In this document: positions 31,155-42,789 of the stretch, piece after piece
How positions within the stretch are numbered: the first letter of the stretch is position 1
Layout: each line of letters begins with the position of its first letter
Assembly: GCA_032622095.1 (NCBI GenBank)
Contig: CP136063.1
Coordinates: forward strand, 215,467,982 to 215,531,981
DNA from: Siphonodentalium dalli
Taxonomy: Eukaryota; Mollusca; Scaphopoda; Gadilida; Siphonodentaliidae
DNA: 64,000 nucleotides
Reading direction: 5' to 3'
The notes under the pieces: generated by a model
What the model was told of the DNA's origin: nothing
The model's input: the letters and a program-made list of their open reading frames with translations, nothing else
The model's database searches: none
Program-made: the position numbers and the translations under genes

Positions 31155-31554
31155 GACCATCAGAAATCGTGTGAACACGATGGTGATGTTGGGAAAGAGA
31201 TTCGGCGTTGACTTCAACTCGTGCTTTTATATAAATGTGCACGTGCACTCGTTTTGAATTCATTGATTATACCATTTCAGTTCGGTAATTCACACAAGCA
31301 AGTTCGAGTCGATGAATCTATATACACCTTGTGGTTCAAGGCTGTTGAAATTCGAAACGTGTATTAGACGAAAGTCAGATTATAGCTAATAGAAACTGGC
31401 ATCGTATAATGACCCCCCCCCCCCCCATCGTATAATGAGTAGTAACACACCCCTCGTGCAGAATTGATTCGTTGTCGTGCTCTCGCATTTGCAAACATAG
31501 TTGGGAGACTGAAGTATTTATACATGTGAAATGCATGCATATGACACTGTACCA
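31155..31554 (+). repeat. 579-bp tandem unit, copy 3, third fragment
   Basis: Continues CATCAGAAATCGTGTGAAC and the TATA region (31228-31236) to CATATGACACTGTACC. Contains a C-run at about 31412-31426 within a short duplication of CATCGTATAATGA. More diverged than copies 1 and 2. Confidence 0.8.
31228..31236 (+). promoter_or_regulatory. TATA-box-like element, unit copy 3
   Basis: TATATAAAT kept in the diverged third copy, followed by GTGCACGTGCAC instead of GTGTTC. Confidence 0.4.
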
Positions 31555-31700
31555 CCGGGCCCGGTGACGCAGCTGATATGGTGCATTAGGTCCACATCAC
31601 CCATTTACCGATGTCTAAGCATGCAGGTTCTAATCCGGTTTAGCATTGATTTGGTGATCACACACAGATAAGGAAGCCTGATTGGTGTATATATATACAT
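31555..31700 (+). repeat. SINE-2 (tRNA-related), copy 1
   Basis: A-box-like GGTGACGCAGCTGATATGG and B-box GGTTCTAATCC (31629-31639), then TTGATTTGGTGATCACACAC and AGATAAGG. The inverted copy at 42790-42915 shares the B box and the following GATTTGTGATCA/AAGATAAGG. Too degenerate in its arms to be a working tRNA gene. Confidence 0.6.
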
Positions 31701-32590
31701 GTAGGACCAATTTTTTTAGTTGTTTCCGGCGAGCGGTGGTTTGCGTGAAACGGTGATATGACACGTTGTTCTGTTTTCATATTTCTTGATTTTTATCTTA
31801 GTTTTGAGCATGGAAGACAATGATATTTATCAATCAGTGGAATCAAATTAAATAGTAAAGAGCGTTTGTAACTCGAGAAACAATGGCGATTCCTTGATGT
31901 TCACTCTATGTATTGTGACTGCGTAAATATCGTCATACGCCGCTTGTGTGACGAAGCATCTCAATTCATTTGGATGGAGATTGTGAGACGCGGCACTGAG
32001 AAATAATAGAAACGTGCTCATAACAAAAAATATCTTCTCCGCGAGCGCAGACACCAATTTACGAGGTGACATTTTTAATGAAAATATAATGAGAAGATAC
32101 GATTCATATAAAACATGACACGGGTCTCGACTAGGAATTGTAATAAGGCGTGGGTCATAATGAAGCCGATAAGGGATTCGAGAATTGCCAGGATATGAGC
32201 TCACGTGTCGGCTTAATGAAGCGCTCACTTCTTTCGGAATTATTACAGACTTCATTGTACAAAATGAAAGGAAGGCGCCCGCTTGTCATTCCTTGAGACA
32301 GAACAGTCACAGAGTTTCAACACCCACTGGTGGGATTGTGCGCCAAATTGCTCTGGTTTCGGTGATTAATTTCTTTGGCATATTTTTCGGCCATCCATGG
32401 AGGCATCTCATGCAAATGGAGATCAAAATTAAAAATTACATGCAATTTCAGACAAATGACTGCATGACATGAGCCAATAAATGCACGATGGAATTGCATG
32501 AGCATTTCTATCGAAGCTTGGTTCGTTGTGTGAGCAAGCGTTGCCTTGTATAGAATAAGGAACGAGGCTATAGACGATATGGGGATGTCC
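31701..32590. other. no recognised feature
   Basis: A 135-codon minus-strand frame (32255-31848) and a plus-strand frame (32185-32472) overlap each other and match nothing known to me. No repeat family seen. Confidence 0.35.
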
Positions 32591-33168
32591 ACCTTGAAAT
32601 TTTTAACTGCATCCCTATACGCTTGAGCTTGACAAAACTTCGGAGTTCACGAAACTCTATTTGCAACCCAGCTTTTCAATTGTTGGACACTTTTGAAATA
32701 GGGTGTCTGTCATTTGCAGAATGAGGTCCACAGAGGGTGAATTTAGTGATGCTACCCCGCATAGCGGGCTCGCATCACCAAATTCACCCTCTTGGGACCT
32801 CATTCTGCTTACACCTCAGCAGAATGAGGTTCCCAGAGGGTGAATATGGTGATGCTAGCCCGCTATGCGGGGTAGCATCACTAAATTCACCCTTTGTGGA
32901 CCTCATTCTGCAAATGACAGACACCCTGTTTCTTCCTGCAGCCGCCTTATGTTTGAAATTAACCAACTGGTTGTTAACCGACTTGGTCTGAAACGGAATA
33001 TTTCCTTCTAAATAAGGTTGGAACATCAAACTATATGAGAACAATTTCAGCCTATTTTGGTGTGAAATTCCAACTGATGACCTTTCAGGCATGACTTTTT
33101 TTTACCAATGTTAGCCTCACCAAGCCCCCCCCCCCCCTCCCCTTCGCCTGTCACTGTTTAGAACCATG
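32591..33168. mobile_element. hAT-I MITE fragment, split by family D
   Basis: CACCTTGAAATTTTTAACTG on the left and GAGAACAATTTCAGCCTA plus a poly-C run (about 33125-33137) on the right match hAT-I. The family D element at 32691-32933 sits inside it, and the family L element begins at its right side. Confidence 0.65.
32691..32933. mobile_element. T-shaped hairpin MITE, family D, worn ends
   Basis: Two hairpins (GCAGAATGAGG to CCTCATTCTGC, twice) as at 8450-8702. The terminal CAAGCC is missing on both sides and no target duplication is visible. Confidence 0.85.
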
Positions 33169-34684
33169 GGGTGTGACTAATTACCGCCCGGGCACATGGA
33201 CACTATATCTCGACGTTAAAAGGTAGCGACATGCCACCTGAGGGCAACCTAGAAGATTTTACTCGCTCGCTCGTCTCCGGCCGGTGTTATTAACCCCGAA
33301 AATGCCGATATTGGCTAAGAGAGCCCGTGGGAGCCCGGGTGTCTTCGTGTGTTTTCGGACAGTATATTTTGGTGATGCGTGGTAGTGCAATACCACCTGA
33401 GTGTGACTTCCAAATATTGACTCGTTGACGCGTCCACGGCCGATGTTATTAACCCCTCAAAATCCGGTAAAATACCATATAAACAAAAAGAGCCCGGGAC
33501 CGCCCGGACGCCCCCATGTACCCGTGGACACTATATCTCGACGTTATAACGTAGCGGCATACCCCACGAGGTCAACCTAGAAAATTTAACAAGCACGATC
33601 GTCTCCGGCCTGTGTTATTAACCCCGCAAATGCCGATATTGGAGAGCTTCGGACAGTATATTTTGGTGATGTGCACTGCGGTAGTGCAATACACCTGAGT
33701 GTGACATCCAAATATTGACTCGCTGACGGGTCCACGACAGTTTCGAGACGTCGTCAATATTGCTGGCGGGTGGGGGGGGGGGTAAATAAAACGCACAATA
33801 GACACTCTCGCCGCTCGAAGGAAAATGTTCTGCAGCGGAGATTTTTTTATTAATGGTTTCATCGAGGAATGAATTAGGTGTGTCATATATACAGGGCAGC
33901 AAAATTTCAGCGGCCAGGAAGAAACTCGATAGAGAGAGAGTTAAAGAGTGTGTCAAATCGACATTATATCATGTTATGTTTATAATATTTTTGTCTTCCG
34001 AAAACAAGAACTCATCTGACTTTCAAGTTTTGTGAATAAAGTTATTCGCCACCCCCCCCCCCCCCCAACCAATTCAGGTCATAGATTATTTTTTTTCCTC
34101 GCAATTCCACTTCCAGTTCTAGAAAGTTATTTTACTCGCCACCCACCTCAAATTCCGATCACAGAAATTTGTCCGAAATGTACTTCTAAACCAAGAGAAT
34201 GAGCACTTGCGATGCAATGAGGCCTAATATAATTCATAAAAACGAGAAACTACATTGTTAATATCGAAATGTAGGGGGAACGTTATTCGTCCCCCCCCCC
34301 CCCCCCGAAAAACAATTCAGATCACATATATTTATTCGCAGCTCTACCTCCACTTCTAGAATTGAAAATTCACTATTTAAGGATCGACTAATCTAATCTA
34401 ACGCACCAATTTATAATAGACTCTGAAATTTCGAGTTCTAAGAAAAGAGTTATTCGTCACCCACTTGTCAGCGAGTCAATATTTGGATGTCACACTTAGC
34501 CAATATCGGCATTTGCGGGGTTAATAACACCGACCGGAGACGAGCGATCGAGTAAAATTTTCTGGGTTGCCCGCAGGTGGCATGTCGCTACCTTATAACG
34601 TATAGTAGAGATATAGTGTCCACGGGCCCGTGGGGGCGGTCCTGGGCTGTCCCGGGCGGTCCCGGGCGGTAATTAGTCACACCG
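33169..34684. mobile_element. 1.5-kb element with 8-bp duplication, family L
   Basis: Termini are inverted: GGGTGTGACTAATTACCGCC on the left and, inverted, CGGTGTGACTAATTACCGCC on the right. The flanks are GAACCATG (33161-33168 and 34685-34692). Inside the left end a segment of about 340 bp is duplicated (CACTATATCTCGACGTTA at about 33210 and 33529), and an inverted partner lies at 34455-34684. The middle has C-runs and AT-rich DNA, with no transposase frame. The 8-bp duplication allows hAT, P or Merlin types; the ends are not hAT-like, so it stays unclassified. Confidence 0.75.
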
Positions 34685-34692
34685 GAACCATG

Positions 34693-35171
34693 GTTATAAA
34701 TCACGCCTAAACAATGAATCTAATATTCAGACACCAGACGAGTGTGCCCGATGGTTCAGTCGGAAAGGTTCGTAACGCAGTAAGTTCTCATATTTTGTCC
34801 AGCGGTGACCGGTACGCTGCCCGACATGCGTGGATGAATTATCCGCTTCAGCGACCTATTCTCAACTTATTGAAGGTCGGGTATTGAATTTAAGAATTAA
34901 CGCTCCTCAATTACTATTTATTTGGCTTCGGGGGGTAAAAACATTGATATTTTATACTACAGTTGACAGTGGTTAGCATTATTTTTTGCCAATTAATTGT
35001 CGTCGTCGTCGTCGTTGTTGTAGAATATGCTTAATATTTTTCATTCTGTTTTTTTTTTTTTTTTGGAAATAAAATATATTTACAACAAACAGGGTAGGCA
35101 GCCTGAATCACCAACGTGTTATACATGTAGCATCCTCAGTTGCATCATATCTAGATCTAGATTGTGCATCA
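34693..35171. other. no gene; tRNA-like phrase and GTC microsatellite
   Basis: GCCCGATGGTTCAGTCGG near 34747 resembles a tRNA A-box region but no B box follows. A (GTC)n tract lies at about 34998-35016. Confidence 0.35.
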
Positions 35172-35280
35172 GGGGAGAGCTTTCCGATGAATGCAACAAG
35201 CCATATTTCCGACTAAATCCTGAAAAGTTACCCATTATTCTGCTGTGGTTAAGAAGTCGATTACTTAGAGCATTACTGTA
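35172..35280. mobile_element. family A MITE, right half only
   Basis: GGGGAGAGCTTTCCGATGAA to CATTACTGTA is one arm of the family A palindrome; the left arm is absent. Confidence 0.8.
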
Positions 35281-35919
35281 AGATTCATACAACCGAAATG
35301 AATACCCTTCGTGTCACTGTATATAACACAACACGTTCTCCTGAAAATAAGCTTATAGTGAACATATTTCAAGAATACAAATAATATCCACATTATATGA
35401 ATCTGAATTACGCTCTATATATGAACCTAAATCGAATTACCAGATGTCCGATCTTTATCACTGTGGACCGCGCCATAAAACGCAATAACGGATCTATATA
35501 AGTCCACTATGCATGGGCTTATTTCAGAATCAAATAAGTCCAATATATGAACATGTGTGACTATTTAGGTCCAATATGAACCTATTTGCACGAGTATATA
35601 TGTTGATACAGCAATATACAAAATTCCATAAATTTTAATTCCAGCAGTAACTTATCACGTGGAATATATGGGAAGACTATTGTGCGTATCTGATGATGGA
35701 AGGCTCAAAGTTCAAACATATTTCCAGGCCGATAGACTCCGCGAACTATCAAGCCGGTGGACGACAGTACTCTCGTCGCTGAGTCGGTTTTGTGGATTGT
35801 ATCTATACATGACTATAGACATATAAACGGACATGACTCATTCTAGCTTCCAAATTGTGTCTATGTCATTGGGAAAGAGGTATATATTATAAGATAGATT
35901 GACAAATACACGAAATATT
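35281..35919. other. no recognised feature
   Basis: AT-rich; nothing supportable. Confidence 0.4.
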
Positions 35920-36640
35920 GTTATATCGGCTTCATATGCTCTGAAAAATACTTGCAATGGTCAGAGCAATTTTGCAGTTGTTTTCAATTTTTCGCGCAGA
36001 AGTGAAACAAACGTTGTTTATTTCTACCATATCAGGGATGGACTAACACGGACCGCTCGTTTCTGTTCCATGTCCTGCACATGCAGTGGCTGTTTGTTTT
36101 GGGACCCAACACCTTGTTAAAACCCTTTACCCAACAAACCGGCCAAAACCGGCCAAATAAAGCTTCAACAGCCTAAATTATCTTCGGTCTGTCTCAATAG
36201 AACCATACAAATATGGATATCATTGGAACCGACTCCTTGACCACATTGTGATAGTTACAGTTAGCCCAGTGCCAATGCATTATCTTATATATGCGAGTCG
36301 ACCATAGGTCGCCTCGCATATATAAGAGAATGCATTGGCCTAAAAAAAATCTGTTTTTAACACTTTTTACCATTTTTTCTTACATTCTTTAACAATTTTA
36401 TAATTTTTAATGTGTTAAGCCAATGCATTCTCTTATATATGCGAGGCGACCTATGGTCGACTCGCATATATAAGAGAATGCATTGGCACAGGGCCCTTCT
36501 GTTGGGTAAAGGGTTCAAAGTGGTATTTTTATGAATTCAATGCGTCTTTCTGGGATATAAAATGACCGTGGAAATGTAGTTCAAGTATTTATCGACCTAT
36601 TTCAATACCAGGATCCAAGAACACTCAAAAGCAAATATAA
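35920..36640 (-). repeat. dispersed repeat, family M, opened by a TTAA MITE
   Basis: The reverse complement of 35930-36110 and 36514-36560 aligns with 46375-46620 (shared CCGTGTTAGTC, AAGTATTTTTCAG, TCCCAGAAAGAC). The MITE at 36123-36513 is absent from the second copy, giving an empty site for comparison. Confidence 0.65.
36123..36513. mobile_element. TTAA-type MITE with double 67-bp hairpin
   Basis: Ends CCCTTTACCCAACA and inverse; the flanking TTAA is worn (TTAAAA left, TTCA right). It holds the two 67-bp palindromes of family B (about 36274-36340 and 36420-36486) but different outer arms (AAACCGGCCAAAACCGGCC, AAAGCTTCAACAGCC). Sister copies: 59765-60142 and 61141-61595. Confidence 0.85.
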
Positions 36641-36689
36641 TTAGGTGGATTTTTTAGCACAAACCGCCACGCATGGCTTTAAGGATTTA

Positions 36690-37210
36690 GCTAATACTAT
36701 AAAGTTATTATACACTGTTGTCTACAGTGTGTGTTTTTCTTGTACGAGTTCAGGTTGTAGTGAAAATTCATATTGGATGAGTACAAGAAAAACTCATACT
36801 GTAAACAACATTGTATGACATTTTTATTATCCATCTGTATGTTTATCCAAATTTTGGGAATAACACTGTTGTGGTTATTTTTGGTATTTGTCGGCACTTA
36901 ATTCTCAATAAAAGCCTGTATTTGATCATCAGAAACCATGATGTAGAACATTAAACACGGAAATGGAAAAAAACTCAATTCGGAAGTGAAACGTCTGCTA
37001 AATCCACAGTGTTGCGCGCTCATCACAATTTCACCGATTCATTTCGCAATAGTTAATTCGTGACGTCACAGAATCCCGATAAAAAAAACAAGTCATATTG
37101 CACACTTGGGAGTCCAATATGAATTTCGGGAGTCCAATATGACTTTTTCCCGGATTATCAGATGGCGACTTTTGCCCAATCAGAAATAGTGTTAGTTAAG
37201 GGATGGATAA
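36690..37210 (-). repeat. dispersed repeat, family H, copy 2
   Basis: Inverted copy of 2015-2555, with the same internal small palindromes and the phrase GAAGTGAAACGTCTGCTAAA. Confidence 0.7.
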
Positions 37211-38042
37211 TAATAGATTATATTGTTGCTTGCTTTCTGTGTCAACAAGGTTTCCATTTTAAAATCGACGAATCCGTCGATATCTGTTAAATCATATAAC
37301 CTCGCAAAGGGAGAGTAACATAGCTGATTCGTGTATCTGGGCAAGTCTGCCAATGTGTCGATAATATTTACATTTAGTTTCAACCGATATATATGCCCTA
37401 TAGTATGTTATGTAAACAAATATACATAATTTTGGCAACGGCATTGATGAATAAGTGCGGACAAATATACGTTTATTCTCTCCCAACTATACCTGTATAT
37501 GCACTAAAAGAAACTAGAAGCGATCCTAAACATGCCTGTACTTTTGCAACAAAAAAAAATTCTCCAATAAATGTGGGCTGCGTCGTGTGCCGATAAATTC
37601 AAATGTGATATCCAAGATGGCCGCTAGCTGTCATGTTTTTGGAATCAGGGAGCTAAATGTGTTCTAGAGTCGGGGAGCGAGTACACCGTGGAACCCTAAA
37701 GGTGAAGGTAACTGAAGAATGACCTTCACCTGATACATGCGACACGTTATTAAAGGATGACATCGCGTTTATTTGATTTGTACATAATATCTACATAATT
37801 TAAACTGGTGAATGAATGGGGGAACGGATTTTTGTGAGCGGGAAATGTATTTAACTAGCTGTTGTAGATCTGGGTTTTTCCAGATCAAATTTGGCTGTGA
37901 GATAGCCCTGTCGTACACTTGGGGGTTTATTTTAAAAAGTAAACACATGACCTATGATTTTTCATGCATTTTCGTGATCAACTGGTGTCAATCTAGCTGG
38001 GTAAACATCACTGGTATGGCCTGCAGGCTTCAATTCAGCGAA
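37211..38042. other. no assigned gene
   Basis: Part of a 166-codon plus-strand frame (37812-38312) lies here, but its second half is repeat-derived. No domain recognised. Confidence 0.35.
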
Positions 38043-38330
38043 TTTGGCCGAAACGTTAACACTGTCGCCTATGGGAAACCATTTAGTTCCGTGATTCCTT
38101 TTAACAAAAGGGGAAAATGTATGACTGCCAGTCTAGAGGTCACTTATAAACACGCAATAAACACGAAGTCTGGTGATGGTCGGATGGCGGTTTGGCTGTA
38201 TATGCATGGTGCGCTGAAGGAAATTGTTGACGGGCAACACACGCTCGAACGGATAGACGACGGACGCCAATTAACCCATGGCAATAGCTCAAACTTGACA
38301 CCGTCAATTTGAGCTAAAAATTAATATGAA
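38043..38330 (+). repeat. dispersed repeat with terminal hairpin
   Basis: Contains AACGTTAACACTGTCGCC (also near 9347), GGACGCC-rich text and ends in the hairpin TAGCTCAAACTTGAC / GTCAATTTGAGCTA. GAC/GGAC-rich ends followed by an AGCTCA hairpin occur in many molluscan repeats as far as I recall. Confidence 0.5.
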
Positions 38331-39049
38331 ATCTGACAAGTATTTTTGCTTGCGGCGGAGAAGTTTCCCAATAACCATCTACGCGGTCTTTCCGCCAATA
38401 AAACTAACAACGTCGTGCCGACCCAGCGGCCGATACGACAATAAACAGAAACTTTCCCTGTGATCTCCGTATGGTGCCAACATGTTTTCCATCTCATGGT
38501 CTTTGGTTGTTGTCGATGTCGCACAATGCTTTACGTGAACCTGGTTAAATTCGACCCTGTCTGACTCTGTAATGGGTCGATTAATAGCATGTCTCATATT
38601 CTGATGCTGTATGACTGTGATTATATATATACTATTCCCTGATGTCGCGTTATAAGTTAGCAGATCAACCAGCTGTCTCGTAACATGGGACGTAATCCGC
38701 TTGCATCGGATTCCGTATCAGACATCGCGACCAGACACGATATCATCATTATTATGTTGTCATCATTTACTGTGAACAGTATATTGAAAAGTATGTTTGC
38801 ACGCGACAATGTTGGGGGTTGATGTGTCATTAGCATCTCACCGGAGCTGGTGGTGACGATGCAAATATAATGCGATCCCGATCTACCATTTTGCTACCTA
38901 TACAGTTCGTTTCCACTCGCGTATATATAAGCTATTTCTGTGAACACTCAAATTCATAAAAACTTGACTCGACTTACACATACCACCCACGTGATCTATA
39001 GTATATACACAGGACGTTGATATAGATAGTCCGTGTTAGGATATCAAGC
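38331..39049. repeat. locally duplicated segment, first copy, otherwise featureless
   Basis: ACACGATATCATCATTATTATG to ATTGAAAAGTAT (38740-38792) recurs at 39315-39381, and TTTCTGTGAACACTCAAATTC (38935) recurs at 39476. The second copy is preceded by a hAT-I fragment. A TATATATAAGC motif lies at 38921. Confidence 0.5.
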
Positions 39050-39290
39050 TTGGAAATCCCAACTACACCACCCCTTGCACCAGATGGAAATTTTCAAATA
39101 TGGAAAATTCGATTTGCACACTTTGTGCTGAAACTGGTACCTCAAGCTTTCGAATTGTTGGAATTTTTCAAACCCCCATACGTTTGGAACCGTTCCAACT
39201 GATGGTCATTTCAGTCAAATCATTTGAGAGAAAGTAGGAAAATACTATTGATCTAAAACCAACAAATCCTGTTTAGAAAATCAAAGCTTG
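39050..39290. mobile_element. hAT-I MITE fragment
   Basis: TTGGAAATCCCAACTAC, CGAATTGTTGGAATTTTTC and CCAACTGATGGTCATTTCAG match the interior of hAT-I. No ends. Confidence 0.65.
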
Positions 39291-39504
39291 AATAAGTATC
39301 CGACATTGCGAACAGTCACGATATCATCATCATGTTGTCATCATTTACTGTGAATAATATACTGAAAAGTATAATGGTGCTAAGCTAAATTTTCAGTAAC
39401 TTCTCCTGGGAGCATAACTGGTGGGTTACCAGGCAACGTTACATATGTTGAAAAATCTGTGAAACAATCCCAGTTTTCTGTGAAAGCTCAAATTCATTTG
39501 GAAG

Positions 39505-39990
39505 ATTACCATTTCGTAACCACAAAGAAAAACTAAACGAAGCGTATATTCGCGACTACTTTAAAAGCTAACGCTGACGTAGATATAGATATCTGCCGTC
39601 TATACATCAGCGTTATATTTTACTCAGCAATCAGTTGATCAGATTGTCCCCATTTCGTAACCACAGAGAAAACAGCTGAGTACGAATCGTACGTACAGAT
39701 ATACATACTTATCCCAGCCCTCTAGACATTTTAACACAGGCGGCCACCCGGGTGATATTTGTCCATCCGACATCCCAGATCATGATGGATAATTTTAATC
39801 TCTGACCTCTATACCTGTGTTATATCAGGAAGTAATCGTAAATATGTGATCATTTCGAACGTTACTATTTAGTAACCAAAGAGAACGCACATGATACAGA
39901 CCTGTATCTATTTCCTCTACATGTGCGTTAGATCTTAAAGCAATCGTTATACTCGGCGATTATTTGGAAGGTTACCATTTCGTAACGACA
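39505..39990. repeat. four spaced copies of a GTTAC...GTAAC dyad
   Basis: ATTACCATTTCGTAACC (39505), CCCATTTCGTAACC (39649), GTTACTATTTAGTAACC (39861) and GTTACCATTTCGTAACG (39971) recur, three of them followed by ACAGAGAA/AAGAGAA and a CACATGA or similar. The dyad is short and irregularly spaced: a decayed tandem repeat or a cluster of protein-binding sites. Confidence 0.6.
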
Positions 39991-40289
39991 GAGAACACAC
40001 ATGACTACGAACCATACACACAGATATGAACAACCGTCGAAGTAATCAGGTGCATGGATGCGGCGTTCCGGCACCCTAATTTCTGGGGCTGTTGTTTTTC
40101 TTGTGATGATAATGGTGTTTGATAGTGGAATGCTGGTCGTGCACATAGAAAGCTAACAAATTCCGTGTTAATTAATCATCGGTTGTTAGAGAAATGGTAG
40201 TTCGATAATTAGACCTGCCACATGAAATGACGATTAACTCGAGTGAACATGTTAGAACGAAGGACCATGTGGAGAACAGGCCTCAAAAT
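39991..40289. other. no recognised feature
   Basis: Nothing supportable. Confidence 0.4.
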
Positions 40290-40630
40290 ATGGCGCTGGA
40301 TATTTGCAGAATGAGGTACCCAGAGGGTGAATCTAGTGATGCTCTCCAGCACAGCTGGCTAGCATAACTAAATTCACCCTTTGGATACCTCATTTTGCAT
40401 GGCATCATCTGCTATAGGAGACCTAGAAACAGATTTAAGTTCCCAGATGGTGAAGATGGTGATGTGCACCCATTAGGCTCCTCGATTATGCATTGTGTGG
40501 TCTGCCAATTTGGGAATATAGAGAAACTAAACTTGTTAATTTAATAATGGAGATACTTTCCAGAGGAGATGAGGCCTAAGAAGAATGAGTTCCCCCAGAG
40601 GGTTAATTTAGTGATGCTTGCCCTCTGTGT
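40290..40630. mobile_element. family D MITE, decayed
   Basis: One complete hairpin (TTTGCAGAATGAGGTACC to CCTCATTTTGCA, 40304-40400) plus scattered pieces (AAGAATGAG ... GAGGGTTAATTTAGTGATGC near 40580). The second hairpin has degenerated. Confidence 0.75.
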
Positions 40631-40854
40631 GTGGACATTGGCACTTCCAAATGACTTACGGCGGCTTACGTGCTCCAGATTCTTGCCCTCGCCCATATAT
40701 ACAGAGGTGTAATTTATATTGGGATAGTGACCTTCTAAAACCTGATGATTGTCGCCCTTGCACATCGGTGCTGAAACTGCATGCACATGTCTATATCGAC
40801 AACTGTTACGGAGTAGAATGAATGTTTTACGCACAATATAATTGTCGCTATTCC

Positions 40855-41110
40855 ACACTTACTTATATGTGGTTACTTATATATGGTTACTTATGTATGG
40901 TTACTTATATATGGTTACTTATATATGGTTACTTATGTGGTTACTTATATACGGTTACTTATATATGGTTACTTAAATATGGTTAAGTATATATGGTTAC
41001 TTATATATGGTTAAGTATATATGGTTACTTATGTATGATTACTTTTATATGGTTACGAATATATGGTTATGATTATATTACGAACATATGTTTACGAATA
41101 TAAGGTTACG
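40855..41110. repeat. 14-bp minisatellite GGTTACTTATATAT
   Basis: About 17 imperfect copies with variants such as GGTTAAGTATATAT and GGTTACGAATATAT. Confidence 0.95.
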
Positions 41111-41224
41111 AAATGCTTTTAATGAATGCTGGTGTCCACATATGTTGTTCCCGATATATCTAATAGTGATTTATGTTTTGGGGATTCATCGTCTGTTCGA
41201 GGATTTATCAGTTTGGTTTACAGT

Positions 41225-41650
41225 TCAGCTTTGAAATTCAGTCGACATTCTTGGTCTGCCCAATGTCTGTCCCGCCTGTTCTTGAACTGGTTCATTTAGT
41301 CGACTACCCTCTGACTTAATACATATTTCCTGGTATTATAGTTAACTCCTTCCAGAGAGATTTTGTAGTTATGTCATCTTGTTCTCTTTTCTGTACTTTC
41401 TGGAAGGATGTCTGCTACTTCCTGGTCGTATGAGTTCAAGATGTTATAGCACTCTACCATGTCGCCTCTGTGTCTTCTATGTTGTAGTGATGTAAATTCA
41501 TGTAATGGAATATTTAGCCATTCTGATCGCTTACCATAGTCAAAGGTCCTGTAGCCATGGTGCTAAATTGGTCGCCCTTCTATGTACATTTTCCAGTCTC
41601 TCTACATGTTTTTTGTAGACTGAAGGTTTTGTCCTCGGCGAGTATTGAAA
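41225..41650 (-). pseudogene. non-LTR retrotransposon (Jockey/CR1/Rex-like) C-terminus
   Basis: On the minus strand the translation gives HGYRTFDYGKRSEWLNIPL, then QHRRHRGDMVECYNILNS, NTRKYVLSQRVVD and NQFKNRRDRHW. This order (RRxRGDMIExYKIL, RKxFFSxRVVxxWNxLP, FKNRLDxHW) is the conserved tail of reverse-transcriptase proteins of Jockey/CR1/Rex-type LINEs. There are in-frame stops, so it is dead. No catalytic YxDD part is present. Confidence 0.85.
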
Positions 41651-42789
41651 TCCAAAAATAAATGATATTGGGAAACAATCCGGGCACTATTAAATTATGA
41701 TCTACCAATGATGTGAATGTTAGTATTTAGTAGATACCGTGAACATATCTCAGAGCTACGCAAAGGTCAATAGAAAACAACATGCACGAATAAAACAGAC
41801 TCAATCGAATTGTCACGTACATAATTGAATAATTCGTTGAAAACAAATAATTATCTCAGAATAGCTTTGATTGAGTTAATAAATTCAGAAAACTAACTAC
41901 CGTAATGGTGTCGCTGTGACCTATACATACTTGTCTGAGGTTCACATATATTATGGACAACCGTCTGTATTCCTCGAGAGATATGTCACCCTGGAATTGT
42001 CGCTCAATGATTCTCTCGACCAGAACATAATTCAGTAGTACTATAGTCATTGGTTAAAGGTACTCAATCCGATCAGACGGTCCCCATATCATCAAGATAC
42101 AACAACAAAAACACATCTTCAAAATACGCTTGAGTTATCAGAATCGATTTATTACAACGAAGTAATGCTAACCACTGTCAGTTATGGTATAATATCTCCG
42201 AAAACTTTTTATTTATCAACATTCTGTTCAACAAAATATGGCCGTATTATCACTTAAGTATCACGAAATTTGTCCGTATTACCACTTGATTTTAGAGTTA
42301 TCCATCTTCATCCGCAATTCTGTCCGAGACCTTCCGTTTGACCACGTGTTTCTGGGCCACATATAATTGAACATTTCGAGAAATAACAAACTTCAAAAAT
42401 CGATATCTCATCACTATGAGCTTTGATGGGTGGGTTCCTCGACCCGAATCAAATATTTTTACCCCCGAAGCCAAAGAAATAGTAATTTAGGAACGTTATT
42501 TCGGATAACGCATCTTCAATTTTTCAACAATTCGCCCATCAAATATACGGGCTTATGTTTTATCTACGAGGAACCTTACATGTTTTTAAAATACGTGTAT
42601 ATTTACAGAGTACATTACAATACAAAAATAGTATAGTCAGTCGCTATATATCATATTACGACGTCAGTTTTATGCGTGGAAGAAATACCACACAGAACGT
42701 TCATTTCACTGAGGGATCACCCCATTGCATGCACGTAGAAACCACCGCCCGGAAAGCAACTGAAAAAACTTGCCCAGATACATGAATCG
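41651..42789. other. no recognised feature
   Basis: AT-rich; no repeat family or convincing frame. Confidence 0.4.

Noticed and set aside
37812-38312. 166-codon plus-strand frame as a gene
   Set aside because: The second half is the end of a dispersed repeat (recurs in part near 9347) and the frame stops in its terminal hairpin; no domain seen.
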